Shown piece by piece: positions 27,148-36,833 of a stretch of 64,000 nucleotides of DNA. The notes beneath the pieces are model-generated. The model worked only from the letters and a program-made list of their open reading frames with translations. It was not told the origin of the DNA and made no database searches. Both the position numbers and the translations under genes were made by a program. How positions within the stretch are numbered: the stretch's first letter is position 1; every line of letters begins with the position of its first letter. Source of the DNA: Candidatus Rokuibacteriota bacterium (GTDB taxonomy: Bacteria; Methylomirabilota; Methylomirabilia; Rokubacteriales; CSP1-6); NCBI GenBank assembly GCA_030647435.1, contig JAUSJX010000152.1, positions 1 to 64,000 on the forward strand. The letters run 5' to 3'.

Positions 27148-28156
27148 GGTTCGGCCGACGCTCCTGTCCGTCCGGGATCTGAAGACCTACTTTCCCCAGG
27201 ACGAGGGGACGGTGAAGGCGGTCGATGGGGTGAGCTTCGACCTCTACCCCGGGGGGACGCTCGGCATCGTGGGGGAGAGCGGCTGCGGCAAGAGCGTCAC
27301 CGCCCGATCGATCCTGGGGATCGTCGACCGGCCGGGCCGGATCGTCGGCGGCGAGATCCGGTTCCGCCGGCAGGCCGCCGCCGGCGCCACCGACCCGGTG
27401 GTGGACCTGGCGAAGCTCGCGCCGAACGGCCGCGAGATGCGGGCGATCCGCGGGGCGGAGATCGCGCTCATCTTCCAGGAGCCGATGTCCTCGTTCAGCC
27501 CCGTCCACACGGTGGGCAGCCAGATCGTCGAGGCGATCATGCTCCATCAACAGATGAGCCGGCGCCAGGCGCGGGAGAAGACGATCGAGATCCTGCGGCG
27601 GGTCGGCGTGTCGTTACCGGAGCAGCGGGTCGATCAGCTCTCAAACCAGCTGAGCGGGGGCCTGCGCCAGCGGGCGATGATCGCGATGGCGCTGTCCTGC
27701 CATCCCACCCTGCTGATCGCGGACGAGCCCACGACGGCGCTCGACGTGACCACGCAGAGCCAGATCCTTGCGCTCCTGCGCCAGCTGCAGCGCGAAGACG
27801 GGATGGCGATCATGCTCATCACCCATGACCTGGGGGTGATCGCCGAGATGGCCACCGACGTCGCCGTGATGTATCTCGGCCGGGTGGTCGAGCAGGCGAC
27901 GGTCGACCAGATCTTCCACGCTCCAAAGCACCCGTATACCAGGGCCCTCCTGCGATCCATCCCACGCATGCGCTCGAGATCGCGAGAGCGGTTGACGCCG
28001 ATCGCGGGCACGGTGCCGCACCCCTATGACCGGCCATCCGGCTGCCCCTTCCACCCGCGCTGCCCGGATTTCATGGCGGGGCGCTGCGACAAGGAGGAGC
28101 CGACCCTGCGGCCGGTCGGGGACCAGCACACGGTGAGCTGCTTCCTCTACCCGTGA
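27137..28156 (+). CDS. ABC transporter ATP-binding protein, DppD/OppD type
   Basis: Protein of 339 residues from ATG 27137; ATG 27122 would add five residues. Either start overlaps the permease gene. Walker A is [11 protein letters not shown], the signature is [15 protein letters not shown], Walker B with D-loop is [14 protein letters not shown], and the switch His is in LITHDLGV. The C-terminal cysteine-rich [10 protein letters not shown] tail is typical of peptide-transporter ATPases, where it can hold an Fe-S cluster. It energises import with the DppF-type partner. Confidence 0.94.
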   Translation: MAAEVRPTLLSVRDLKTYFPQDEGTVKAVDGVSFDLYPGGTLGIVGESGCGKSVTARSILGIVDRPGRIVGGEIRFRRQAAAGATDPVVDLAKLAPNGREMRAIRGAEIALIFQEPMSSFSPVHTVGSQIVEAIMLHQQMSRRQAREKTIEILRRVGVSLPEQRVDQLSNQLSGGLRQRAMIAMALSCHPTLLIADEPTTALDVTTQSQILALLRQLQREDGMAIMLITHDLGVIAEMATDVAVMYLGRVVEQATVDQIFHAPKHPYTRALLRSIPRMRSRSRERLTPIAGTVPHPYDRPSGCPFHPRCPDFMAGRCDKEEPTLRPVGDQHTVSCFLYP

Positions 28157-29172
28157 ACGTCCTCCCTCCCGAGGTCTTGCTGCGGGTCACCGGGCTCCAG
28201 AAGCTCTTTCCGATCCGGAAGGGTTTCTTGAGACGGACGGTGGGCCACGTCCGCGCGGTGGACGGCGTCGATTTTCACATCGACGAAGGGGAGACGCTGG
28301 GCCTCGTCGGGGAGAGCGGCTGCGGCAAGACCACCACCGCGCGGTGCATCGTGCGGGCCATCGAGCCGACCGGCGGGGAGATGCTCATGCGGGTCACCGA
28401 CGGCTCCGTGGTCGAGATCGGCCGGCTGGGCCGGACGGAGCTGCGGGCGCTGCGCCGTGAGATGCAGATGATCTTCCAGGATCCCTTCTCCTCGCTCAAT
28501 CCCCGCATGACGCTGCTCGACCTCGTGGGAGAGCCGCTGCTGGTCCACGGCGTGAAGAGCCGGCGGGAGCGCGAGGACCGCGTAGCCGAGCTCCTCCGCC
28601 GCGTCGGGCTCCGGCCCGAGTACATGCGTCGATTCCCCCATGCCTTCAGCGGCGGTGAGCGCCAGCGGATCGGCATCGCCCGCGCGCTGGCGCTGCGACC
28701 CCGCCTGGTGGTTGCCGATGAGCCGGTTTCCGCCCTGGATGTCTCCGTACAGGCCCAGATCCTGAACCTGCTCCAGGATCTGCAGGCCGAGTTCCGGCTG
28801 ACCTACCTCTTCGTGGCGCACGACCTGAGCGTGGTGCGGCATATCAGCGACCGCGTGGCGGTGATGTACGTCGGGCGCATCGTGGAGCTGGCGGAGACCG
28901 AGCGGATCTTCACGGCGCCCAAGCATCCCTACACCGCGGCGCTCCTATCTGCGGTTCCCGAGCCGGATCCACGCACGCGTTCGCGGCGCATCGTCCTGCA
29001 AGGGGAAGTGGCGAATCCCGCCTCACCTCCGGACGGCTGCTATTTCCACCCCCGCTGCCCGCACGCGATCGAGGTGTGCCGGACGCAGGCGCCGGCCTGG
29101 CAGGAGATCTCCCCCGCGCATTTCGTCGCCTGTCACCGCGCCCGCGAGCTCCAGCTCGCCGGGGTCGACTGA
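28153..29172 (+). CDS. ABC transporter ATP-binding protein, DppF/OppF type
   Basis: Protein of 339 residues from GTG 28153, overlapping the previous stop by GTGA. Walker A is [11 protein letters not shown], the signature is [15 protein letters not shown], Walker B is [14 protein letters not shown] and the switch is FVAHDLSV. The C-terminal [10 protein letters not shown] motif matches the upstream ATPase. It completes a five-gene oligopeptide/dipeptide-type importer. The operon seems intact despite insertion sequences on both sides. Confidence 0.94.
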   Translation: MNVLPPEVLLRVTGLQKLFPIRKGFLRRTVGHVRAVDGVDFHIDEGETLGLVGESGCGKTTTARCIVRAIEPTGGEMLMRVTDGSVVEIGRLGRTELRALRREMQMIFQDPFSSLNPRMTLLDLVGEPLLVHGVKSRREREDRVAELLRRVGLRPEYMRRFPHAFSGGERQRIGIARALALRPRLVVADEPVSALDVSVQAQILNLLQDLQAEFRLTYLFVAHDLSVVRHISDRVAVMYVGRIVELAETERIFTAPKHPYTAALLSAVPEPDPRTRSRRIVLQGEVANPASPPDGCYFHPRCPHAIEVCRTQAPAWQEISPAHFVACHRARELQLAGVD

Positions 29173-29210
29173 CGCGCCACGCGGCCCCTGCCGAGGGAGA
29201 GGAGACGACC

Positions 29211-29366
29211 ATAGGAGAGAAGATCGCGGTCCTGAGCCCGACGGGCTTCGCCCCGAAGGGGACCCGCAAGACGCGGGCCCCGCGCCTGCCCACGCTCGAG
29301 GGCCGGACGGTCTACCTGAGGGATTGCCGCTTCGACGACTCCGACCTCTTCTGTGACAAGGCAGAT
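29211..29366 (+). pseudogene. UGSC-type protein, N-terminal fragment
   Basis: The translation GEKIAVLSPTGFAPKG followed by TLEGRTVYLRDCRFDDSD matches the start of UGSC-family (seleno)proteins as I know them. It is lost after about 47 residues. A good GAGAGGAG site lies upstream, but the start codon reads ATA instead of ATG. The homology runs into an 8-bp perfect hairpin with a four-base loop (29367-29374/29379-29386) and then a CoA-transferase fragment. It is a truncated relic. Confidence 0.55.
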
Positions 29367-29416
29367 CCCGAGGGAGGACCCTCGGGCGAGGCGGGCCATG
29401 ACTGAGAACGGGTTTT

Positions 29417-29878
29417 ATGTTATCTACGCTCTTCGGCCAGACGGGGCCTTACGCGCCGCGCCCGGGCTTCGGCACGCTCGCCGAGGCCATGAGCGGATTC
29501 GCCCACGTGACGGGCCAGCCGGACACGCCGCCCACGCTGCCGCCGCTGGCCCTGGCCGACGGCATCGCGGCGGCCTTCGGCACCTATGCGGTGATGATCG
29601 CGCTCTACCACCGGGACCATCACGGCGGGGAGGGCCAGGAGATCGACCTCGCGCTCTACGACGGGCTGATGCGCTTCATGGAGCCCATGCTGCTCGAGTA
29701 CGATCAGCTCGGCACGGTGCGCGGCCGCACGGGCAACCGCATCGCCGACTCGGCGCCGCGCAACACCTACAGGACCGCCGACGGGCACTGGGTGGTGCTG
29801 TCGGGCAGCGCCCAGTCCATCGCCGAGCGGATCCTGGAGGCGGTGGAGCGCCCCGAGCTGATCCACGATCCGCGCTGA
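29417..29878 (+). pseudogene. CaiB/BaiF CoA-transferase, central fragment
   Basis: The frame encodes FGQTGPYAPRPGFGTLAEAM, then GQEIDLALYDGLMR and NTYRTADGHWVVLSGSAQS. This is the middle third of a family III CoA-transferase. The N-terminal 110 or so residues are missing, and the C-terminal part ends at the left end of the IS1380 element, whose first bases supply the stop. I found no continuation beyond the element. A relic of a gene cut by insertion and deletion. Confidence 0.7.
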
Positions 29879-29881
29879 ACA

Positions 29882-31354
29882 GTTAAGCCCACATTTTCGT
29901 TTTGAGACGTGAATGGACCAGGCCATAATTGCTCAACATCCGCAAGAAACGCGGCTCTCGGGGGCTCCTCGCTGACGCGGAGGGCACCACCCAATGGGTG
30001 ACGCGACATCTGGCCCGGTTCGCCTCTCGTTTAATCCTCAACTCCGCGTCGAGTTCCATGGCGCGACGGTGACCTCCGACGCAGGGCTGCTGTTGTCACG
30101 CGAGTTGGACGAACGACTTGGTCTGGGCGCCCTGATCGAACGGCACCTCACCGACCCCCGCACCGGGCACAATCGTCAATTTCCGTTACCGGACCTCTTC
30201 CGCCAGTCCATCTACAACCGCCTGGCGGGCTACGAGGACACCAACGACGCCGAGCGGCTGGCCGAAAACCCGGCCTTTCGGATGCTGGCCTCGCGCGAGC
30301 GGAGGGAGACCAGTGTCGCCCTCACCTCTACCCTGCACTGGTTCGAGACGGACGTCCTCGCTGAGGAGCGGAACTACCAAGGACTCGCTCGCCTCAATAC
30401 GACATTGATCTAGCACGCCGCGACGCGATCACCGACCCGGCGCGTGATCCTCGATATCGATAGCTCCGAGAGTCCGGTCCACGGGGCCCAAGAGCAGTCC
30501 GCCTACAACGGCCACTTCGAGTCCGTCTGCTATCCCCCCCCCCTCGTTTTCAATCAAGACGGCGATTGCCTGGCCGCCACGCTCCGGCCTGGCAACGTCC
30601 ACAGTGCTGACGGGTGGGATAAGGTCCTCCTCCCCGTCATTGATCGCTGCCAAGCCGGAGGGCCAACCATCGTCGTCCGCGCCGACGCGGCGTTTGCCCT
30701 GCCCGCCCTCTACGAGGCGCTGGAACGCCGGGGGGTGAAGTATGCGATCCGCCTCCCGGCGAACGACGTCCTGGAGCGGGCCATCGAAGATCTGCTCGTC
30801 CGGCCCCGCGGCAGACCAAGTTACGCTCCGCTTGTCCGGTATCGCAGCGTCCAGTATCAGGCCGCTTCCTGGGACCGGCCGCGGCGGGTGATCGCCAAGG
30901 TCGAGCATCACCTGGGCGAACTCTTTCCCCGGGTGGGCTTCATCGTCACCACCCTGACCGGGACGAACCGGGCCGTCGTTCACTTCTACAACCAGCGCGG
31001 GACGGCGGAGCAGTGGATCACGGAGGGCAAAGAAGCCGCCCGGTGGACGCGTCTCTCGTGCCACGGCTTCCGGGCCGACGAGGTGCGGTGGCTCCTCGGG
31101 GTCATCACCGACAATCTCGGCACCCTCCTGCGTCGGCTCGCTCTCCCCCTGACCATGCAGAGTTGGTCGCTGACGAGCTTGCAGCAGCGGCTGTTCAAGA
31201 CCGGCGGGCGCCTCCTCCGGCATGCGCGGTACTGTATCCTCCAGCTGGCCGAACGCGCTCGCCGAAAGCCACTGTCGCCGAAAGCCACTTGACCAGGACC
31301 CTCTTTGGGCAGATCCTCGGGCGCATCGAGCGACTCGCGTGGCACCCCACGTGA
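29882..31354 (+). mobile_element. IS1380-family insertion sequence, decayed
   Basis: The left end appears to be near 29882 (TTAAGCCCACATTTTCG), where the CoA-transferase fragment stops. The element encodes one IS1380-type transposase. I searched 31355-31920 for a matching right end (AAAATGTGGGC) and did not see one, so the right terminus is lost or strongly diverged. The right boundary given here is only the transposase end. Confidence 0.55.
29994..31354 (+). pseudogene. IS1380-family transposase, nonsense codon and 3' frameshift
   Basis: Begins at 29994; FHGATVTSDAGLLLSRELDE is characteristic of IS1380. A TAG at 30411-30413 replaces a probable Gln (LNTTLI stop HAATRS). The frame then continues with RVILDIDSSESPVHG, the first catalytic Asp region, and with RADAAFALPALYEALE and RFYNQ-type HFYNQRGTAEQWI. 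Near 31262-31292 a 16-base sequence (GCCGAAAGCCACTGTC) is nearly duplicated in tandem. This throws the end out of frame; the true terminus LTRTLFGQILGRIERL is in another frame, ending at 31354. Confidence 0.78.
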
Positions 31355-32041
31355 TCGAGAGCCCCACAGCAGGAGCGGGGCCGATGAGCAGCAGGGGTCG
31401 AAGCAGCGGAGGTGTCTCTGAACAGGGCCGTCGGATTGACCAAACTCACAAGCGCGAGGCCGCGGACGGTCCATGCGTCGCGAGCATGACTTCCCTCAAC
31501 CTGCCGGAAAGGATGAACGAGCTGAGCGACGGGGTGATCCGCCCGTTCAACGCCACCAGGGAGAGGAGACGTGGGTCCATATCGGAAATCTCGGCTAAGA
31601 CCCTCTTCAGGCCCTACCTCGAGACCCCTGCGTGGGCCCCGTCGGAGAACCTCCCGAACACCTCATTGAGCCGCTCCCCAAGTCTGGTCCGGGCTTCGGC
31701 CATGGCGCCTAGGCTGTGAGCCGCTCCGGACCTCAAGGCTTGCCGGAACATTCCCACTGCCGGCGGGCCAGTTTCCCGGGGTGACGTCAAAGTCGACATG
31801 CCCCACTCCCTCCCGATTGGCCCATAAAAATGATGCGCATGGCTCATTGGACCCGGCGCGAGCGCCGCCTAGCATACCGCAATGCAGCCTTACCGGATGG
31901 TAGATTGGCTATAGCGATTAGAGGGGTGGCATTTTCATAGAACAACAGCACGACTGTCTCATTCGACTTGACAACTTCCGGCGCGGAGGGCATCTCCTAA
32001 GCGGACTGGCCACGCATACCGGACCAGGGAGGGGGGTCGAG
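31355..32041. other. gene-poor stretch with a possible minus-strand relic
   Basis: No convincing gene. On the minus strand, 31440-31847 reads as two helical-looking segments (EARTRLGERLNEVFGRFSDG and, after a TAG, RVLAEISDMDPRLLSLVALN) that could be one protein with a nonsense codon. I do not recognise the family. A lone ISNCY-like end lies at 31923-31949, followed by TTGACA at 31968-31973 with no good -10 box. Confidence 0.35.
31923..31949 (+). repeat. solo copy of the ISNCY-type element right end
   Basis: These 27 bases differ at only two positions from 22696-22722, the right end of the decayed ISNCY element; the core GGCATTTTCATAGAACA is shared apart from G/A. No transposase or opposite end is nearby. 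It suggests a second insertion whose body was deleted, or an end mobilised on its own. Confidence 0.6.
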
Positions 32042-32869
32042 ATGTACAAATACGCTCTTTACGAGAAGCGAGGGCGCACGGCCTTCGTGACCATCAATCG
32101 CCCCGAAGTGATGAATGCGCTGCACTACCCGGCCCACGAGGAGCTCTACGACATCTGGACGAATTTCCTCGAAGACAGGGAGGTGTGGACGGCCATCGTG
32201 ACGGGCGCAGGGGAGCGGGCGTTCTGCGCCGGGGCCGACATCAAGCACATGGCCACGCTGCCGGAGAAGGACCGGGTGCCTAACTCCGTGAGAGAGGCGA
32301 GCGGCTCCCGCATCCAGTTCGGGGGCCTGGTCCACCGGGAGATCTGGAAGCCGGTGATCGCGGCCGTCAACGGCTATTGCCTGGGGGGCGGGCTGGAGAT
32401 CGCGATGGCCTGCGACATCATCATCGCCGCCGCCCACGCCCGCTTCGGGACGCCCGAGGTCAAGAACATCGGAGGGTATCCGGGTTCTGGCGGGATTCAC
32501 CGTCTTCCCAGACATGTCCCGCTCAAGGTTGCGATGCAGATGCTCCTCACGGGAGAGCCCATCACGGCGGAGGAAGCCTATCGGTGGGGGCTGGTCAACA
32601 AGGTTGTTCCCTCCGCCCAGCTCATGGCCGAGGCCATCTCCGTGGCCGATCAGATCAATGAAAGGCCGCCCGTGGCCGTGCGGGTCATCAAGGAGATGGT
32701 CGCCAAGAGCCTGGACTTACCGCTCGAATATCCGGATGACCAGGGGCGACACGCCTGGGAGCTGGAGGAGATCGTGGGGACCAAGCTCCGCGAGTCGGAG
32801 GACTGGAAATCCCGGGAGGGGCCGCGGGCGTTCGTGGAGAAACGAAAGCCGGTCTGGAAAGGCCGCTGA
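32042..32869 (+). CDS. enoyl-CoA hydratase/isomerase family protein
   Basis: Protein of 275 residues; GGGAGGGGG lies just before ATG 32042. The crotonase fold has the oxyanion-hole motif AFCAGADIKHM and both hydratase glutamates: Glu119 in GGGLEIAMACD and Glu139 in GTPEVKN. The C-terminus SREGPRAFVEKRKPVWKGR is nearly identical to that of the crotonase at 36834, and the two are clear paralogues. It begins a rightward catabolic run with a flavoprotein next. Confidence 0.92.
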   Translation: MYKYALYEKRGRTAFVTINRPEVMNALHYPAHEELYDIWTNFLEDREVWTAIVTGAGERAFCAGADIKHMATLPEKDRVPNSVREASGSRIQFGGLVHREIWKPVIAAVNGYCLGGGLEIAMACDIIIAAAHARFGTPEVKNIGGYPGSGGIHRLPRHVPLKVAMQMLLTGEPITAEEAYRWGLVNKVVPSAQLMAEAISVADQINERPPVAVRVIKEMVAKSLDLPLEYPDDQGRHAWELEEIVGTKLRESEDWKSREGPRAFVEKRKPVWKGR

Positions 32870-32917
32870 TATTGGCAGCGGGCCCGAGCGTTGAACGGGA
32901 CGCGAGGAGGAGAGCGG

Positions 32918-34624
32918 ATGGCCGAGCTCCTTGAAACCGATGTGCTGGTCGTGGGCGCGGGTGGCGCCGGCATGCGGGCGGCCTATGAGGCCCATCTGGC
33001 GGGGGCCAAGGTCGTGCTTGCCGTCAAGGGCCGGTTCGGCGCGATCGGGGTCAGGGGAGGAGGCGCGACGGCCGTCGGGGTCTCCGAGACCGGGTCCATG
33101 CGTCCGGTCGGCCTGCCGCAGAGGACGCCCGGCGACCGACTCGACCCGGACCAAGCGTACGAAGATATCCTCCAGTGCGGTCTCGGCATGGCCGACCCCC
33201 GACTCGTCCGTGTCCTGGTGGATCAGGCCCTTGAGACGCGCCGCGCCCTCGAGGAGTGGGGCATGGTGCCGACGTTCGCCGAGGGCTACGGCGTCAGGAC
33301 GCATGGCGTCCCCATCGTAGTGACGTTGCAGAGCGTTGTTCGCAGAAGCGACATCGCGGTGCGGGAAAGAACCGTGGTCACCGATCTCCTGGTCAGAGAC
33401 GGCACCTGCGTAGGCGCGCTGGCCGTGGACGAGGAGAGCGGCAAGGTGCTGGCCATCAAGGCGGCTTCAACCATTCTGGCCACGGGGGGACTCGGCCGAT
33501 TGTTCTCGCTCAACTTCCATCCTTCCTGCGTCACCGGGGATGGTTACGCGGTGGGTTACGAAGCCGGGGCTGAGCTGTTCAATATGGAGTTCCATCAAAT
33601 CTTCATCGGCACCGTTTCCCCGACGGTCAATCTCGTCCACAGCTGGATGTGGGAGTCCTATCCACGTGTGACCAACGTCCGGGGCGAGGAGTTCCTGGCG
33701 CGATACGCACCCGCGGGCGCCACGGTCAAGGCGTGCATAGATCAGAGACGCCTGCACCATCCCTTCAGCACTCGGGATCGCCTTTCGCGCTACATCGATC
33801 TCGCCATCGTCAGCGAAGCCAAAGCGGGCCGTGGGACCCCCAGGGGCGGGGTGTTTGTGGAGGTGCATGACCCCGGCTACCAGATCCGGCCCGAGCTTCT
33901 CGAGTGGTACCGCTACCGGGGCATTCAATGGGACCGTGGTCCCGTTGAGATTGGCGTCTGTCATCACTGCTGTAACGGTGGCTTGCGGATCGATGCGGCC
34001 GGAGAGACGACCGTGTCGGGCCTCTTTGCAGTGGGCGAGGTGGCGGCGGGCCCGCATGGGGCCGACCGCATGGGCGGCAACATGCTGCTGGCCTCGCAGG
34101 TGTTCGGGGCTCGCGCCGGTCGCCGGGCAGCGCGTCGGGCGGCGGAGGCGGACCATCTGTCCATTGATCAGGACCAGGTGGCCAGGTTGGAGAGCGCCTT
34201 GCGGTGCCCACGGCCAGGGGGGGTGCACGTGGGGCAAGCCGTGGAGGCGCTCGCGGCACTGGCCTGGAATGAACTGTTGCTGCCACGCTCACGCGAAGGG
34301 ATCGAGGGAGCCTTGCGGGAGATCGGTCGCGTGCGCCATGAGGACCTTCCCCGCCTCGACATTCGGACGCCGCTGGAGCTGGCACGAGCGGTGGAGCTCC
34401 GTAACGGTCTCCGCGCCGCGGAGATGGTGGCCCGCGCCTGCGTCGTGCGCGAGGAGAGCCGAGGAGGCCATTACCGGTCGGAGTTCCCAGACCAGGACGA
34501 TTCGCGCTGGCTGAAGGTCGTCTCGATCAGCAGGCGAGACGGGCAGATGCGCACTGACACGCGGGCCATCGATCCCGAGTGGAAGCCCAGGACGACTGAC
34601 ATGTGGGGGCGCCGGTGGGGCTAA
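32918..34624 (+). CDS. FAD-dependent oxidoreductase, fumarate reductase/succinate dehydrogenase flavoprotein-like
   Basis: Protein of 568 residues from ATG 32918, with GAGGAGGAGAG upstream. The N-terminal dinucleotide-binding motif is VLVVGAGGAGMRAAYEA. GARGGG-like VRGGGATAVGV, the ATGGLG motif at ILATGGLGRLF, and DRMGGNMLLASQVFG near residue 390 are the hallmarks of the FRD/SDH/AspO flavoprotein family. No iron-sulfur or membrane subunit follows, so it is likely a soluble alpha,beta-dehydrogenase or oxidase acting on an organic acid or its CoA ester. It lies between two crotonase genes. Confidence 0.9.
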   Translation: MAELLETDVLVVGAGGAGMRAAYEAHLAGAKVVLAVKGRFGAIGVRGGGATAVGVSETGSMRPVGLPQRTPGDRLDPDQAYEDILQCGLGMADPRLVRVLVDQALETRRALEEWGMVPTFAEGYGVRTHGVPIVVTLQSVVRRSDIAVRERTVVTDLLVRDGTCVGALAVDEESGKVLAIKAASTILATGGLGRLFSLNFHPSCVTGDGYAVGYEAGAELFNMEFHQIFIGTVSPTVNLVHSWMWESYPRVTNVRGEEFLARYAPAGATVKACIDQRRLHHPFSTRDRLSRYIDLAIVSEAKAGRGTPRGGVFVEVHDPGYQIRPELLEWYRYRGIQWDRGPVEIGVCHHCCNGGLRIDAAGETTVSGLFAVGEVAAGPHGADRMGGNMLLASQVFGARAGRRAARRAAEADHLSIDQDQVARLESALRCPRPGGVHVGQAVEALAALAWNELLLPRSREGIEGALREIGRVRHEDLPRLDIRTPLELARAVELRNGLRAAEMVARACVVREESRGGHYRSEFPDQDDSRWLKVVSISRRDGQMRTDTRAIDPEWKPRTTDMWGRRWG

Positions 34625-34685
34625 GCATTGCCGTGCTGGAGCGACGGGTACCTCGGGCAGAGACAGCATGAAAGGGGGAAGCGTC

Positions 34686-34844
34686 ATGATCCAGCATTGG
34701 CGTACGCCGCGGACACGACCGCTCCGGTCCCGATTCACGGTCGCCCTCATCGTGGGGATGATCAGTGGTGTGATCACACCGGGGGCACTAGCGACGATGG
34801 GGGCCAAGAACACCTTAAGAAACAGACGAGAACGTCGCTCATGA
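34686..34844 (+). pseudogene. solute-binding protein signal-peptide relic
   Basis: A 52-codon frame starts IQHWRTPRTRPLRSRFTVAL, matching the start of the binding protein at 22887 (IDHWRTPRTRTIRSRLTIAL). It continues similarly through the signal peptide to GALATMGAKNTL before diverging and stopping. The upstream bases around AAAGGGGGAAGCGTC also match those before 22887. It is the stump of a second family-5 binding protein, lost by deletion. Confidence 0.75.
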
Positions 34845-34944
34845 CAGGGGGTGGCCTCGACAAGACATAGACACGCCGGAGCTCGCGTCCGCCGGGAACC
34901 GGAATATCCGAGGGCAATGGCCGCAGCCGATGGGAGGAGAACGC

Positions 34945-35397
34945 ATGAGCACCGGACGACGGCACTACGAAGATGTTCAAGTGGGTGAGGCCCATGTCTC
35001 GCCCTCGATCACGATCACCGAGGCGCATATCGTGCAGTTCGCGGGGATATCCAGCGATTTCAGTCGGCTCCATATGGACGAGGAGTATGGAAAGACCAGC
35101 ATTTTTGGGACGCGGGTTGCCCATGGTCTGTTGGGACTGGCGATTACCGACGGGCTCAAGGGGCGGACAGATGCGTTTCGCGTGGAGGGGCTCGCCTCCT
35201 TGGGCTGGACCTGGGACTTCGCCGGCCCGATCCGGATCGGAGACACGGTGACCGTGCACTTCAAGGTGGCCAGGAAGCGGGAAACCCGGAAGCCAGACCA
35301 GGGTATCGTGTATCTCGCCTGCGAGTTGATGAATCAGCGCGGAGAGGTCGTCCACCGAGGGGAACATCGCCTCATGGTGAAACGCAAGTGCGAGTGA
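34945..35397 (+). CDS. MaoC-family dehydratase, single hotdog
   Basis: Protein of 150 residues from ATG 34945, with GGAGGAG in the preceding bases. The hydratase-2 motif appears as FAGISSDFSRLHMD with both catalytic Asp and His, then GTRVAHGLLG. It should hydrate an enoyl-CoA with R specificity. It lies 18 bases before a CoA-transferase gene and is likely co-transcribed with it. Confidence 0.9.
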   Translation: MSTGRRHYEDVQVGEAHVSPSITITEAHIVQFAGISSDFSRLHMDEEYGKTSIFGTRVAHGLLGLAITDGLKGRTDAFRVEGLASLGWTWDFAGPIRIGDTVTVHFKVARKRETRKPDQGIVYLACELMNQRGEVVHRGEHRLMVKRKCE

Positions 35398-35415
35398 TTC
35401 GGGAGGCTCCCTGCG

Positions 35416-36633
35416 ATGACCCTACCCTTGGCGAACGTCAGAATTACGGATTTCACCATCATGATGCAGGGGCCTCACGCGACGCAGATGCTCGCGGACC
35501 TGGGAGCCGAGGTCATCAAAGTAGAAAGACCCCATCTGCCCGGCAGCCGTCCGGATGTGCGCTACGGCCTACATGGCGGCTATGGCAAGACGCAGGAGGA
35601 CAGTACCTTCATGGCCGCCACCTTCCTGGCTCACAATCGGAACAAGAAGAGCATCAGAGTCGACCTGAGACAGGAAAAAGGCAAAGCGATCGTCCGTCGA
35701 CTGCTCAAAACGTCCGACGTGGTCTACCAGAACTTTCGGCCCGGCGTGATGGCGCGCCTTGGCTTCGGCTACGACGATTGCTGCAAGATCAATCCCTCGA
35801 TCATCTATGCCTCGGCCACGGGTTATGGACCGGATGGCCCTTACGTTCACAAACCGGGACAGGACCTGCTGGCGCAAGCTCTGGGTGGATTCGATGCCGT
35901 CAACGCCACCGCGGACGGGCGTCCGATGGCCATCGGGTTTTCCATCTCAGACCTCATGGGAGCCGTGTATGGGGCCGTTGGGGTGCTGGCCGCCCTGTAT
36001 CATCGACAGCTCACGGGTGAGGGACAGCAAGTCGACGTGAGTCTCCTGGACGGCACCATCGCGGCGCTCTCAGAGGTGGCAGTGCATTTCCTGAATACAG
36101 GCATCGAGCCCCAACGCGGCACCCCCATGCACGCCTGTCCCTACCTTCCGACCCCTTACGGCATCTATAGGACGAAGGACGGCTATATCACCATATCCGG
36201 TGGCCACAAGACGCCGGCCTTGTCGAAGGTATTGGGGCTCCCGAATCTGGCTGACGATCCGCGCTTTGATACGGACTGGAAGCGTGACCAGAATCGCGCC
36301 GAGATGGAGCGCATCATCGAGCAGGCGTTGAGCCGGAAGACAACTGCCGAGTGGTTATCACTGATGGAGAAAGAGGACCTGTGGGTGGCACCGGTCAGGC
36401 GTCTTCCCGAAGTCTTCAACGATCCGCAGGTCTTGCACAATGACATGGTCGTGACGGTGCAAAGCCCGATCGGGCCCCTGAAGTTGCCGGGCGTACCCTA
36501 TAAGCTCTCCAAGACTCCCGCGCAAGTCCGCACGGCCCCACCTACGCTAGGGCAGCATACCGAGGAGATCTTGAAGTCTATCGGCTACAGCCAGGAAGAG
36601 ATCGCGGCATTGGAGAAAGAACACGTCGTCTAA
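35416..36633 (+). CDS. CaiB/BaiF family III CoA-transferase
   Basis: Protein of 405 residues with a GGGAGG site before ATG 35416. Motifs are GAEVIKVERPHLPG, HNRNKKSIRVDLRQ, NFRPGVMARLGFGYD and the catalytic-position Asp150 in KPGQDLLAQALGG. It is most similar in architecture to the CoA-transferases at 41355 and 53557. It probably activates the acid that the neighbouring hydratases and flavoprotein process. Confidence 0.93.
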   Translation: MTLPLANVRITDFTIMMQGPHATQMLADLGAEVIKVERPHLPGSRPDVRYGLHGGYGKTQEDSTFMAATFLAHNRNKKSIRVDLRQEKGKAIVRRLLKTSDVVYQNFRPGVMARLGFGYDDCCKINPSIIYASATGYGPDGPYVHKPGQDLLAQALGGFDAVNATADGRPMAIGFSISDLMGAVYGAVGVLAALYHRQLTGEGQQVDVSLLDGTIAALSEVAVHFLNTGIEPQRGTPMHACPYLPTPYGIYRTKDGYITISGGHKTPALSKVLGLPNLADDPRFDTDWKRDQNRAEMERIIEQALSRKTTAEWLSLMEKEDLWVAPVRRLPEVFNDPQVLHNDMVVTVQSPIGPLKLPGVPYKLSKTPAQVRTAPPTLGQHTEEILKSIGYSQEEIAALEKEHVV

Positions 36634-36833
36634 ACGCACGTCGGTATACGACCGCGCCTGGGTGGGAAACCACCGGCCGACGACTTCGACGCGTCGGGGG
36701 TGACGTCGCCGCGACCTACTCTTGCGCGCCAGAGGTTAGGGACACCGGGTCACCTGGGCAGACAAAGGGACCGAAACCCGGCTGCTCACAACGTCGCAGC
36801 CCCGGCAACGTTTGGGGAAGGACGGAGGTTACC

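Noticed and set aside
29367-29386. 8-bp hairpin with AGGA loop as a terminator or selenocysteine insertion element of the UGSC fragment
   Set aside because: No T-run, and no in-frame UGA at the right place; it is recorded only as a hairpin at the fragment border.
29874-29890. Similarity of GAACAGTTA at the IS1380 left end to the ISNCY right end (22684-22693)
   Set aside because: Only nine bases shared, in different relative positions; likely chance.
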